20,000 nucleotides of DNA from Stramonita haemastoma (GCA_030674155.1 CM060334.1:38746234-38766233); one strand, 5' to 3'. Counted from the stretch's first letter, positions 1-8,850 are shown. Notes: generated from the letters alone by a model not told the origin. A program made the numbers and translations.

Positions 1-171
1 GTTAATTTGATGAAGTGATGGAAAGTCAGTGTCTGTTGTGGGTTTTCAGTCTTAACACTCTTTTAGCTAAACAATATGCATAGGTTAGAACTTTGCCACA
101 GTTGTAGAACTCTTTCAGATATCATGATTATTTACAAGAGCTGCACAGTTATTATTCATTTTGTTAACTGA

Positions 172-515
172 TTCTAGGATGATAAATTAAGCATCCATGT
201 GTTTTTTTCACATCTAGTCCCTGTGTGCATGCGGTTCTGAAAATGTTGCCAATCTGTCTGCTCCCACCAGGAAGAATGGCCTACTCTTCCAAAAGGCGAA
301 ACAGATTTTAACGTGTGCGCAAGATGATCTACGTGCGTTTGCACACGGGATCTCGGTTTATAGTCTCATCCAAAGGACTTCTGGGGGAGTGGACTCTGCA
401 CTGATATCAACTCCAGAGGGAAAACCCCCTTGAACTGGCGCCTCAGAGGTGGATTGAACAGGGGCCGTCAGATTGCAAGGTCGCAATGGTCTAACCACCA
501 AGCAATCCCTTCTCC
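172..515 (-). mobile_element. tRNA-headed SINE, family 1, copy a
   Basis: The element reads on the minus strand. Its head near 515 has an A-box-like stretch (complement of 491-505) and a B-box-like TGTTCAATCC (complement of 451-460), as in a tRNA-derived RNA polymerase III promoter. Its body (about 270-400) matches two other copies, at 12232-12432 and 15282-15575. Shared + strand strings include GCAAGATG, TTTATAGTCTCATCC and GGCCTACTCTTC. The 3' limit near 172 is where similarity to the 15282 copy fades. The head stops just before the GT repeat at 523. Non-autonomous, no coding capacity. I am confident of the repeat relationship but less so of exact ends. The family name was not checked. Confidence 0.72.
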
Positions 516-520
516 CAATG

Positions 521-522
<2 letters not shown>

Positions 523-600
<78 letters not shown>

Positions 601-657
601 GCTTGCGCGCGCGCGCGCGCGCGCGCGTGTGTGTGTGTGTATGTATGTATGTGTGTG
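523..657. repeat. GT/GC alternating purine-pyrimidine tract
   Basis: A (GT)n run with single GC steps, then an uninterrupted (GC)n block at about 605-627, then GT and GTAT units. Almost the whole tract alternates purine and pyrimidine, the pattern that favours Z-DNA. The apparent Cys-Val reading frames across it are artefacts. Confidence 0.95.
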
Positions 658-884
658 AATACAAAAGTTCTTAACTTAGCGAGTTTCCCACTTTAGGACA
701 AGTTAGTGCAAAATGCATTTCACCAGAATTTTTTTTTTTGGTTTAACTTTCAAACCAAAACCAACCTCGAACTTAAACCTTCTTTGAGATGCAATTTTAG
801 ATGGTAGACAGGTTTTTTTTGGTCTATACAGAGAAGAAATTGTGAAGACAAAGCAGTAGTTATTTAAAAGCGAAAGCAATGCAG
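658..884. other. Unassigned AT-rich spacer
   Basis: AT-rich sequence with short homopolymer runs (T9 near 729). I see no open frame of interest, no repeat relationship and no RNA gene. Confidence 0.5.
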
Positions 885-1006
885 TGAGGATAGGATAGTC
901 ATCAGAAGAAGGGAAAGTGGATTGTACGATGCGGGAAATTCAATTTGCTTGTTCCCACCCCCTGGCAGATAGCGTGACTAGAGGTACGTCCCCTATCAGC
1001 AGTGCT
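885..1006. repeat. Dispersed repeat family R, copy 1
   Basis: The left part carries GGAAAGTGGATTG followed by GGGAAATTCAAT (935-944). It aligns well with 1799-1866 and with 12575-12610. The right part, GTGACT...CCCTATCAG (974-1000), aligns with 12662-12690. The (CTA)n repeat begins directly after it. No coding capacity is seen. The boundaries are similarity limits judged by eye. Confidence 0.5.
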
Positions 1007-1060
<54 letters not shown>

Positions 1061-1073
1061 GACTACGACTACG

Positions 1074-1106
<33 letters not shown>
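1005..1106. repeat. (CTA)n trinucleotide repeat with CGA interruptions
   Basis: More than 30 tandem TAC/CTA units, with three CGA-type variant units near 1060-1076. The polytyrosine and polythreonine frames across it are artefacts. Confidence 0.95.
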
Positions 1107-1131
1107 GCTTGTCATGCCGCACACAGTCTCG

Positions 1132-1133
<2 letters not shown>

Positions 1134-1228
<95 letters not shown>

Positions 1229-1229
1229 C
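1134..1229. repeat. (GT)n microsatellite
   Basis: About 95 bases of GT with GCGTGCG interruptions near 1163 and 1224. Confidence 0.95.
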
Positions 1230-1427
1230 GCCTCTCTCTTTGTCTCGGTCTCTCCCCTCTCTCTCTTCTCTCTCTCTTGTCCTCTCTCTCTTGTCTTCTC
1301 TCTCTTGTCTTCTCTCTCTTGTCTTCTCTCTCTTGTCTTCTCTCTCTGTCTCTCTCTTCTGTCTCTCTCTCTTTCTCTTGTCTTCTCTCTCTTGTCTCTC
1401 TGTCTCTGTCTCTCTCTGTTATCTGCT
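1230..1427. repeat. CT-rich tract with 14-bp minisatellite
   Basis: A pyrimidine tract in which the unit TCTTCTCTCTCTTG recurs about five times between roughly 1275 and 1345, with degenerate units to 1400. The + strand has almost no adenine, which creates long meaningless open frames. Confidence 0.85.
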
Positions 1428-1518
1428 CTTCTTGTTCTTGTTCTTGTTCTTGTTCTTGTTCTTCTTCTTCTTCTTCTTCTTCTTCTTCTTCTTCTTCTTC
1501 TTCTTCTTCTTCTTCTTC
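1428..1518. repeat. (TTCTTG)n then (TTC)n repeat
   Basis: About five TTCTTG hexamers (1429-1460) pass into about 20 pure TTC units ending at 1518. The complement is a GAA repeat, a mirror-symmetric purine tract of the type that can form triplex DNA. Confidence 0.95.
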
Positions 1519-1544
1519 GCAATACTTCTTTCTCTCTCCCTAAT

Positions 1545-1798
1545 ATTTTGACAGTCGACTTTGTTTTCAAACAAACAGGCGTCTGTCAGAAATGAAAGGT
1601 AACCCTCTTTATAATTTCAGGTGAATTCCTTTTGTCATGTTCTTTGATTTGCTCGCTTATTCCAGAAGTACGTGATAATGAAGGAAGGAATTAAGCAACA
1701 CCATGTACCGTTGTAAAAACTCATCACAATGCTAACAGTCAGCTAACCGAGTCGGACTATAAGGAGTCCTAGCGTTGACCCAAAGGAAAGACACTGAC
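1545..1798. other. Unassigned spacer
   Basis: No coding signal. A small inverted repeat, GGACT...AGTCC, lies at about 1754-1769. The complement of about 1735-1750 vaguely resembles a tRNA A-box, but no B-box follows at the right distance. Confidence 0.4.
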
Positions 1799-1957
1799 CA
1801 TAGTGATCACAGGAAGAGGAAAAGTGGATTTTGTGGGATGGAACAAATTCACTTTGGTTGTTTCTGTCTCTGTCAGTGTTCCATCCTCTCTCTCCCTCTG
1901 TCTGTCACTCTGCCTCTCTGTCTCTGTCTCTCTGTGTCTGTCTCTCTCTCTGTGCGT
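1799..1957. repeat. Family R copy 5 running into a CT/GT-rich tract
   Basis: ATAGTGATCACAGGAAGAGG, AAAGTGGATT and AACAAATTCACTTTGGTTG (1799-1862) align base for base, with a few indels, to 893-952 of copy 1. A TCTG/CTCT pyrimidine tract begins immediately after it (1861-1952). Confidence 0.5.
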
Positions 1958-1972
1958 GGGGTGGGGGGTGGG
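1958..1972 (+). repeat. Short G-rich tract
   Basis: Three G-runs (4, 6 and 3 long) separated by single T. It is one run short of a clear quadruplex unless neighbouring GG pairs take part. Confidence 0.6.
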
Positions 1973-2108
1973 TGTTCCCTTCCCCCTTCAGACCTGCTTA
2001 CTGCCAGTAGTTATCAGAGTACTTCGCACTGTAGTGTCACCAGTCAGACTGTTTTTCCTTAGGTCTTTTTGTAGATATCTAGAAAGGATATGTGTCCGGC
2101 GTGTGTGT

Positions 2109-2147
2109 GGGGTGGGGGGTGGGGGAGGGGGTGGGGTGGGGGTGGGG
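2109..2147 (+). repeat. G-run array with G-quadruplex potential
   Basis: Seven runs of four to six G separated by single T or A within 39 bases. This fits the canonical G-quadruplex pattern very strongly. A CT run follows at 2187-2203. Confidence 0.85.
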
Positions 2148-2204
2148 CTGCGGTGTTGTGGGTAGGGGTGTGTGCGTTCATGTGTTCTCTCTCTCTCTCT
2201 CTTT

Positions 2205-2467
2205 CTGTTCAACATCCCTCTATGTATTCAAACTACACGAATTTTGGAAGAAGTTCCTTGCATTCTTTTCCACCTCCTCTGTCATCACAAGAAGCACATA
2301 GCTTACACCTCCCCTTAGAACAAAATGCTTCTGTGACATCCGAGCAGTTTCCTAGAAACCTCCCTCCTTTAAGAGGACATATTCATCCGTATGCACTAGA
2401 CTTGCTTTCTATGGCCTCTCAGATTATGGCAAATCAAGTTAGAACCCCCTACCCAATGCATGTATAA
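2205..2467 (+). other. Possible coding exon remnant (unrecognised)
   Basis: An open frame of about 85 residues with ordinary, Ser/Pro-rich composition, unlike the low-complexity frames nearby. It ends in ...PYPMHV and a TAA stop at 2465-2467. Upstream, 2248-2291 is a pyrimidine-rich stretch ending in CACAAG, which could act as a splice acceptor. I recognise no domain. It could equally be chance, or the 5' part of the LINE that follows. No polyadenylation signal lies close downstream. Low confidence. Confidence 0.15.
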
Positions 2468-2971
2468 AAACTGGATTATGGATATTGGTGTGTTTACTTT
2501 TTGTCCAGGATTTTCACCTGAATTTTGATGTGTGATTGTGTTTGAATGTTGTAGTTTCAGATGCTCCAGTGGCAGTGTGATTGACCTGAAGAAACATTTG
2601 TTTGAGATTGGAAACGGAAACAAGGCTTTGGCGTTTTGAGGTCTCCTTTTGCATTTTTGACCCTTTGCTTATAGAAATTCTTTTACAGTTTTTTGGTTTG
2701 TTTTTTGGTGGTAAAATTACACTAAACATTGTTTCCTTTGGTGAACTGACATTTCATTGAGAGTGGGTTCATACTTTCATGTGTATACATTTTTTGTGCT
2801 TTGTGATTTTTTTTCTTCATAAATAGTTTACTTGATCTTACTTTACTTTCCCTATTGTTATATTTTTCCATTATATTTAAGTGTTATTTGATTACTTTAC
2901 TTTGATTTTGTGAGAAACAACTGTTGGAATTAGTGATCAGATGTGCATAATATAAACAACTTATATTGATT

Positions 2972-4027
2972 ATGGATCATCAAAAGAATCCTTGGTTAAC
3001 TAAAGATGGTCTTCGAATTGGTCATCTCAACATCAATCATGCAATACATAAAATGACTGAAATATCTTCGATTTTGTCAAATTCAGGGAAAAATTTCCAT
3101 GTATTTGGTTTCACAGAGACCCATTTCTCCTCCCATATTTCAGACAATGACATCTCAGTTCCAGGCTACAATACTATCCGTAGAGACTCCCTTATTCATA
3201 AAGAAACTGGTATAGTTGTTTATGTCCATAAATCAGTTCAGTTCAAAAGAGTTACAAGTTTAGAGCAACTTCATATAGAAACAATTTGGATTGAAATTAA
3301 ACTAAAAAATTCCAGACCAATTCTCTTATGCTTTCTATATAGAAATCCTAAGGAAAAAACAGAATGGATTGATCACTATATTTCAATGATGGATAGCATA
3401 GATAAAGATTATGATGATATTATTATACTAGGTGATTTCAATATTGATTTATTAAAACCAAATAACCAGTGGATACAGACGTTTGAATCTTTCAACTTGA
3501 AACAATTGATAACTTTACCAACTCGTGTTACAAGTATTTCAAAAACTTTGATTGATCATATATATGTTGTTAATAAAGAAACTATTATAGAGGTGAACGT
3601 TCCACTTTCTGGCTGCAGTGATCATTTTCCTGTATGCATAACATGGTCCAAAAAAGGAGTAAAAATTCCGAAAGTTAGCCATAAAACTATAACTTATAGA
3701 AATTTCTCTAACTTTAATAGTAATGCCTTTCTACAGGACCTCCTAAATTCACGTTTGAATGATGTTTATCAAATTACTGACCCCAATTTAGCTACTGAAT
3801 ACTGGTATTCTATCTTTTATAATGTTTACAATAAACATGCTCCATTACAAATTAAGAGAGTTAAATACAAAACAAAACCACCTTGGCTTACTGGCCAAAT
3901 ACAGGAACAAATATATCATAGGGATTGTTTATTAAAGAAAGGTTTAAGAGAAGATTATAAAAAACAAAGAAATTATGTAACTTCACTTTTACGAGCTGAG
4001 AAAAAAAGTATTTTGAGGCACTTCTAA
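2972..4027 (+). pseudogene. LINE A endonuclease domain (apurinic endonuclease-like)
   Basis: In an active element this domain nicks genomic DNA so that target-primed reverse transcription can begin. The frame opens at ATG 2972, behind an in-frame TAA at 2948-2950. All core motifs of the endonuclease/exonuclease/phosphatase family are visible: LNIN (residues 19-22), FTETH with the metal-binding Glu at 49, LGDFNID (153-159), LIDHIYV with Asp195/His196, and SDHFPV (216-221). The region after about residue 290 is the usual basic linker to the reverse transcriptase. The frame stops at 4027, but the protein plainly continues in another frame from about 4007, after a run of seven A. One lost base explains this. 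The endonuclease catalytic residues therefore look intact while the polyprotein is broken. Confidence 0.9.
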
Positions 4028-5292
4028 ACAACAACAGGGACAATAGATGTATCTGGAAAGCTATTAACCAGCTCACCAAAAAAAGTTTTCATAAAAACTC
4101 AGATATTTGCTGTGATATATCTGCTGACAAATTAAATCTTCATTTCTCATCTGTTGCCAACCAGTTAATCGTTAAGGATAAATCAGAAGACAATGACTTA
4201 AAAAAATTGAAAACCTTTTGCGACAGTAAAAATATTCAATCTAAAATTGAGATAGAACTTATTACAGTTAATGAGGTGTTTACTGCCTTACGTCAACTAA
4301 AACAATCATCAACACGTGGTCTTGATGGATTAGATGGGAAAATTCTAAAACTCTCCGCATCAACTATAGCAGAAACACTTACATATGTCTACAATCTTTG
4401 CATAAGCAAAAACACATTTCCTAAGATCTTAAAACAGGCAAAAATTATTCCTTTACATAAATCAGGAAATACCTCTGACCCATCAAATTACAGACCAATA
4501 TCAATATTGTCCACTCTTTCAAAACCATTAGAGCAGCACATTCATAAAAGTTTACTAGCCCACTTAAACAAATATAATCTGTTACACCCAAATCAATCTG
4601 GATTTAGAGCAAACCATTCCTGCCATACTACCCTTGTAAAAATGACAGATAGATGGTTACTTAATATGAATAGAAAAGAATTCACAGGTATACTCTTTAT
4701 TGATTTTGCTAAAGCTTTCGATGTTATTGACCACAAACTTTTACTAAGAAAGCTTGCAATCTACAAACTATCTTCCAGTACCCTCAAACTGATTTCATCT
4801 TTCCTATCTGAGCGACAGCAAAAAGTATATCTAAACAACACTTCTTCAACTTTTCTTCTAAATAACTTTGGTGTACCACAAGGATCTGTGCTTGGTCCCC
4901 TATTGTTTCTTCTGTATATAAATGACCTGCCATTGAATATAAAAGTACAAAACGAATTATTTGCAGATGATACAACTCTTCATACCAGCCACAAAAACCC
5001 TCTCCAAGTAAGTCAAAGTTTACAAGAGCACATAAATATCATTATTGAATGGACACAAATGAACCATATGGCCCTTAATCCAGGTAAAACAAAATTCATG
5101 CTATTATCAACAAGACAAAAACGTCAAAATCTAAACACGAACTTACCTTCTATTTATGTCAACAACTTCAAAATTGAAGAAGTTTCTAGCCACAAAATTT
5201 TGGGAGTAACCATCGATAATAGTTTGTCTTGGTCTGTACACATACGTAATCTAACAAAGAAAATTGCCATCCAAAACCTACCAATTAATTAA
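4007..5292 (+). pseudogene. LINE A reverse transcriptase domain
   Basis: This domain copies element RNA into DNA at the nicked target. The reading frame is open from about 4007, overlapping the end of the endonuclease frame, to TAA at 5290-5292. Visible motifs include RGLDGLDG (near 4318), SNYRPISIL (near 4486), the first catalytic Asp in FIDFAKAFD (codon 4702-4704), VPQGSVLGP (from 4873), FADDTT with the paired Asp codons at 4966-4971, and KTKFM (near 5086). No start codon is needed, since it is the continuation of the upstream frame. The similarity continues past the 5292 stop in the same frame to about 5355, then drifts into other frames. So the stop is a mutation and not the natural end. 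Confidence 0.9.
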
Positions 5293-5816
5293 GTGATCAA
5301 ACACCTTCTTAATCTGAATGCAAGGAAAATATTTTTTCATTCATTTATTCAGTTCTATTTTGGATTATGCAATCTACACTATGGGATCTTAGCAAGTAAT
5401 AACCTATTCAAACATATCAATTATCAGTAGAGCTATAACGAGCTATCAAAATAATAGTAGATAAGTCATCTTCATTGACATTTTCAGATTACAAAAATGT
5501 AAATATTCTTCCTCTCAAAACAAGATTGCTCTTTAATAAAGGTGTACTAATGCACAAAATTCTTTATGGTAATGCCCCATCTTCCTTAAGCAGCATGTTC
5601 AGCGTAAACAACTGTCGGCATTCACATAAAATAAACCTTCCTTTACCAGCCATTACTCTATTTAAATCAAGTCTAACATACTCTGGGAGCTGGTTTTGGA
5701 ATAGACTCCCTACTGTTCTGAAAGATGAAACAAAATTTTCAAGATTTAAGATTCTGTTGTATGATTTTCTGATGACTCATGAAAATGTCACATTGCTTTC
5801 ACCACAAATGTTTTGA
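5293..5816 (+). pseudogene. LINE A C-terminal region, multiply frameshifted
   Basis: 5293-5352 continues the reverse transcriptase frame (LLNLNARKIFF is readable). A +1 shift near 5353 gives ILDYAIYTMG, then a stop at 5389. A third frame becomes readable from about 5430 (RAIKII, then SSLTFSDYKN) and runs to TGA 5814-5816. This final part matches the usual C-terminus of such LINEs, with a Trp/Phe-rich SGSWFWNRLP segment near 5688 and a Phe-rich end. At least one stop and two shifts make the region non-functional. Confidence 0.8.
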
Positions 5817-5920
5817 TCAAACCACAAGAAATCTCAATTTCATAAACATTCTACTCGGAGGGTACAGTTAGTTTCTGTTGCATTCCTAATTATTTCTTTT
5901 TCACCATTTCCACATATATT

Positions 5921-5924
<4 letters not shown>

Positions 5925-6012
<88 letters not shown>

Positions 6013-6062
6013 CTCTCTCTCTCTCGCTCGCTCGCTCGCTCTCGCTCTCTCTCTCTCTCTAT
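5925..6062. repeat. (CT)n microsatellite with CTCG units
   Basis: Nearly pure CT for about 85 bases, then CT mixed with CTCG units to 6062. It lies inside the presumed 3' untranslated region of LINE A. Confidence 0.95.
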
Positions 6063-6096
6063 CTCATTTTTCTTTTTCTTTCTAGGTTTTTCCTTT

Positions 6097-6187
6097 TGAT
6101 GTGTGTGTATGCGTGTGCCTGTTTGTGTGTGTGTGTGTGTTTGTGTGTGTGTGTGCGTGTGTGCGCGCGCGCGCGCATGTGTGTGTA
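6097..6187. repeat. GT/GC alternating tract
   Basis: GTGT with TTTG interruptions, then a (GC)n core at about 6163-6175 and GT again. It has the same layout as the tract at 523-657. Confidence 0.9.
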
Positions 6188-6286
6188 TTTGCTTTCCATG
6201 CATTTCTATGTCATTATGTATATTTTTCCTTTCATTGTTGCTATTGGACTGTAGTTTATTTATTTTGTTTTCTTTTCTTTTCTTTC

Positions 6287-6396
6287 GAGGGCTGGATGTA
6301 AAAAAGCTTGTAACGCTTAATCTATTACCCTCTGAAAAATAAAATTTGTTCAAAATTTGTTCAAAAATTTGTTCAAAAATTTGTTCAATTTGTTCT
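6287..6396 (+). other. LINE A 3' end: conserved stem motif and tandem tail
   Basis: GAGGG (6287-6291) can pair with CCCTC (6328-6332), enclosing CTGGATGTAAAAAAGC (6292-6307) and a small AAGC/GCTT stem (6304-6318). AATAAA at 6338-6343 follows, then four to five imperfect ATTTGTTCAAA-like units to 6396. In CR1/L2-type LINEs, a 3' stem-loop plus short tail repeats is what the reverse transcriptase recognises. Assigning that role here is inference. Confidence 0.65.
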
Positions 6397-6398
6397 AT

Positions 6399-6402
6399 CT
6401 CT

Positions 6403-6440
<38 letters not shown>

Positions 6441-6442
6441 CT

Positions 6443-6487
<45 letters not shown>
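6399..6487. repeat. (CT)n microsatellite
   Basis: CT repeat with CCTC interruptions, starting directly after the LINE A tail. Confidence 0.95.
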
Positions 6488-6491
<4 letters not shown>

Positions 6492-6743
6492 GTTTCTGAA
6501 TGAGTGCCTTTTCATATCAATACCCTATTATTGTATCTCTGTCTTATTTCTTACCTGTTATTTGATACTTAGTATGGTTTCTTGTTCTTGGTATTTGGAT
6601 CATCATAATTGTTCTTGTTTAATTGAGGTTATCTTTTTATCTTGATGTTATCCCTGAGAAGGGCGGGGACTGGATGTAAAAAAGCACACGAGTGCTTATC
6701 TGTTATCCTCGAATAAAAGAATTTGCCTTGCCTTGCCTTGCCT

Positions 6744-6744
<1 letters not shown>
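6488..6744 (+). mobile_element. 3' end of a second LINE (LINE B), truncated
   Basis: The last 75 bases parallel LINE A's end. GGGGA is followed by the identical 16-mer CTGGATGTAAAAAAGC (6670-6685), a perfect hairpin AAGCAC-ACGA-GTGCTT (6682-6697), a TATCCTC complement, AATAAA (6712-6717), and then a tail of TTGCC units (6722-6743). Upstream to 6488 is AT-rich with no readable coding sequence and little similarity to LINE A. This is probably a 5'-truncated copy of a related element or a short element sharing the tail. The left boundary is uncertain. Confidence 0.65.
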
Positions 6745-7017
<273 letters not shown>

Positions 7018-7366
7018 TGTCTAGCTCACTGTGTGTGTTACAATTGCATCTAAGTTTTTTTTTTGCATAGCATATAATAAGTATACGAACACTTATATAT
7101 CAGCAATCTTACTTTAAAACACACACACACACACATAATATTTTCTATCATCTTTAGTACCAAACAAAAATACCCCAAAAACCCAACGTTTCTTTTGCCC
7201 ATTGTTTAGATAACATCACGTAAAGTGCATTTGTGTAGAGCTGCTCAGCTCAATCAGTCCCAACAAAGAGAATCCCCTTCCAGCATGAATACAGCTGAGC
7301 TGTGTGCAATATATCACCAGGCCAACTGTGGCCATCAGTTTGCTCCATTAAGCAGAAGTCTTTAAT
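7018..7366. other. Unassigned AT-rich spacer
   Basis: It contains a short (AC)n run at 7109-7132 and a loose 7-base inverted repeat, CAGCTCA/TGAGCTG (about 7246 and 7300). No gene is seen. Confidence 0.4.
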
Positions 7367-7428
7367 CCTAACCTTCGGCTGCACTGCATACAGGCAAGAA
7401 CGGGGCCCTAACCGCTAGCCTAGCAAGG

Positions 7429-7430
<2 letters not shown>
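7367..7430 (-). other. Possible tRNA-like SINE head fragment
   Basis: On the minus strand, GCTAGGCTAGCGGTTAG resembles an A-box. About 40 bases later, AAGGTTAGGATT is a poor B-box. The spacing is tRNA-like, but no second copy exists in the window and no full cloverleaf was folded. The GA tract starts at its edge. Confidence 0.2.
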
Positions 7431-7506
<76 letters not shown>

Positions 7507-7556
7507 GGAGGGAGAGGGAGGGAGGGAGAGGGAGAGGGAGAGAGAGGGAGAGAGAC

Positions 7557-7597
<41 letters not shown>

Positions 7598-7740
7598 CAG
7601 GCAGAGAGAGACAGAGACAGAGGACAGAGAACAGAGAGAGACACAGAGACACTCAGAGAGAGATTCTGAGAGACAGAGACAGAGAGATTCTGAGAGAGAG
7701 ACAGAGAGATACAGACAGACAGACAAACAGACAGACAGAG
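7431..7740. repeat. GA-rich purine tract (GA, GAGGG, ACAG units)
   Basis: (GA)n, then GGGA-enriched units (7500-7550), then CAGAGA and ACAG units. The minus-strand open frames (Ser/Leu repeats) are artefacts. Confidence 0.95.
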
Positions 7741-7744
7741 AGGG

Positions 7745-7812
7745 GTGACAGGGTTGTGGTGGGGAAGAAATTCAATCTATTTGTGGCGGTCTGAATCAAG
7801 TCTTTATGTCCC
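7745..7812. repeat. Dispersed repeat family R, copy 2
   Basis: GAAATTCAATCTATTTGTGG (7767-7786) follows a G-rich stretch. GGTCTGAATCAAG...TCCCTGATTC then matches the right arm of copy 4 in reduced form. It lies directly after the GA tract. Confidence 0.4.
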
Positions 7813-7836
7813 TGATTCGTCTTTTGGGTCCGCTTT

Positions 7837-7877
7837 CAGCCCCCAGCTTCATGTTTCTGCCATGCTGGGGGAGCTGT
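7837..7877. other. GC-rich inverted repeat
   Basis: CCCCCAGC (7840-7847) and GCTGGGGG (7864-7871) form a perfect 8-bp stem with a 16-base loop, extended by a weaker outer CAG/CTG pairing. No poly-T or gene context gives it a role. Confidence 0.5.
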
Positions 7878-7879
7878 GA

Positions 7880-8416
7880 GAGGGATGTCATCAGACTCTT
7901 TCTGTGACCTGCCATACTTGATGGAAGCGATTTGGATTCAATAGCCGTGTGTGAATTTGACAAGAATTGTGGCAGTTCAGAAAAGGTTTGGTAGGGTTAG
8001 GACATTTCTGTTGGTATTGATTAGTCCAGATATTTTAAAATGAATGAGAATAATCGCTTTAACAAGACTTAGTCAAACATTACCCAAAAAGACATTAATC
8101 TGTAGAATTTATTAACGTCATTTTATTCAACTGTGTTTTAGATATTTTTTTAACCAGAGAAAAAAATCAGTTTAGTAGAGTTTATAACAGTTAATGTGAA
8201 TGACCTCGGTTTAACACGTAGACTCGAGATTGTGCTTTTCTTTTTCTTTTTTTTTGGTGGTGGTGGTGGTGTTGGTGGTAGTGACTGGGTTATCAGACTG
8301 GCAAGGCAAGATACATCTATGTCTTTCTCTGTATAGACTTTTTGAATAAAAATTTTTATGCTAGAACAACTCTTTTTTTTTTAAAAAGATGTGTATTTGC
8401 CAGAAGTTCTCCAAAA
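7880..8416. other. Unassigned spacer with family R fragment
   Basis: AT-rich, no coding signal. GGT units lie at 8255-8280. GTGACT...TATCAGACTGGC (8281-8302) repeats the right arm of family R copy 4 (12662-12690) with a short deletion. Confidence 0.4.
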
Positions 8417-8605
8417 AGTGAGAGAGACAGTGACGAGACAGAGAAGGAGAGGGAGGGAGGGAGGGAGAGGAGAGAGAGGAGGCAGGCAGCAGGCAGTCAG
8501 GCAGGCAGACAGACAGACAGACAGACGGACAGATAGACAGATAAAAAGACAGACAGAAAGACAGACAGACAGACAGAAAAATACAGACAGACAGACAGAC
8601 GGGGT
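8417..8605. repeat. GA / GGGA / (CAGA)n tract
   Basis: GA and GGGA units give way to GGCAGGCA and then (CAGA)n from about 8505 to 8603, with minor interruptions. Confidence 0.95.
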
Positions 8606-8668
8606 ACGATACCAAACGCACAAGTGTGACCATCCTTCTGTCTCAGTGAACAGAACAAAGTCTTTGAT

Positions 8669-8680
8669 CCAGGGCTGCAG

Positions 8681-8744
<64 letters not shown>

Positions 8745-8762
8745 GACTGCAGACAGCTCTGG
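8669..8762. repeat. (GA)n + G13 tract bracketed by inverted arms
   Basis: Left arm CCAGGGCTGCAGTTGCAG (8669-8686) and right arm CTGCAGACAGCTCTGG (8747-8762) are imperfect complements. (GA)n and a run of about 13 G lie between them. Confidence 0.75.
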
Positions 8763-8785
8763 CCCTTCACCAGAGCGGAACGAGG

Positions 8786-8850
8786 GCTGTGGAGTGGAGG
8801 AGAAATTCAATCTCTTCTATTGGCTGCTGTGCAGTCCGCACCAGTCTCCC
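8786..8850. repeat. Dispersed repeat family R, copy 3
   Basis: GGAGAAATTCAATCTCTTCT (8799-8818) follows a GTGGAGTGGAG stretch, as in the other copies. The right arm is weakly preserved. It lies about 25 bases after the GA tract. Confidence 0.4.

Larger units (their letters stand above)
2470..6397 (+). mobile_element. Decayed non-LTR retrotransposon (LINE A, CR1/L2-like)
   Basis: A plus-strand LINE. An AT-rich leader is followed by an apurinic-type endonuclease frame (2972-4027), a reverse transcriptase frame (about 4007-5292), a C-terminal piece (about 5430-5816) and a 3' untranslated region. The 3' region is interrupted by (CT)n and (GT)n repeats. It ends in a structured motif, an AATAAA at 6338-6343 and short tandem repeats of an ATTTGTTCAAA-type unit. 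Domain order, the FADD and VPQGSVLGP boxes and the repeat tail fit the CR1/L2/jockey side of the LINE tree. The exact clade was not tested. The 5' boundary is unknown and 2470 is a guess from base composition. Frameshifts and stops show it is no longer autonomous. Confidence 0.85.

Noticed and set aside
1002..1595. Long open frames over 1000-1600 on both strands
   Set aside because: They are translations of CTA, GT, CT and TTC repeats; composition is purely repetitive and no motif exists.
1735..1760. A-box-like stretch suggesting a tRNA head on the minus strand
   Set aside because: No B-box at suitable distance and no second copy.
2586..2620. Intact hammerhead ribozyme
   Set aside because: The GAAA core does not directly follow the stem and no closing stems are evident; kept only as a weak motif.
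8300..8311. GGCAAGGCAAG as a minus-strand copy of the TTGCC LINE tail
   Set aside because: The sequence next to it does not match the LINE 3' end; two units are too few.
8640..8670. CAGTGAACAGAACAAAG resembling the hairpin module
   Set aside because: Only about ten matching bases, without the CGTCT arm or the inner palindrome.
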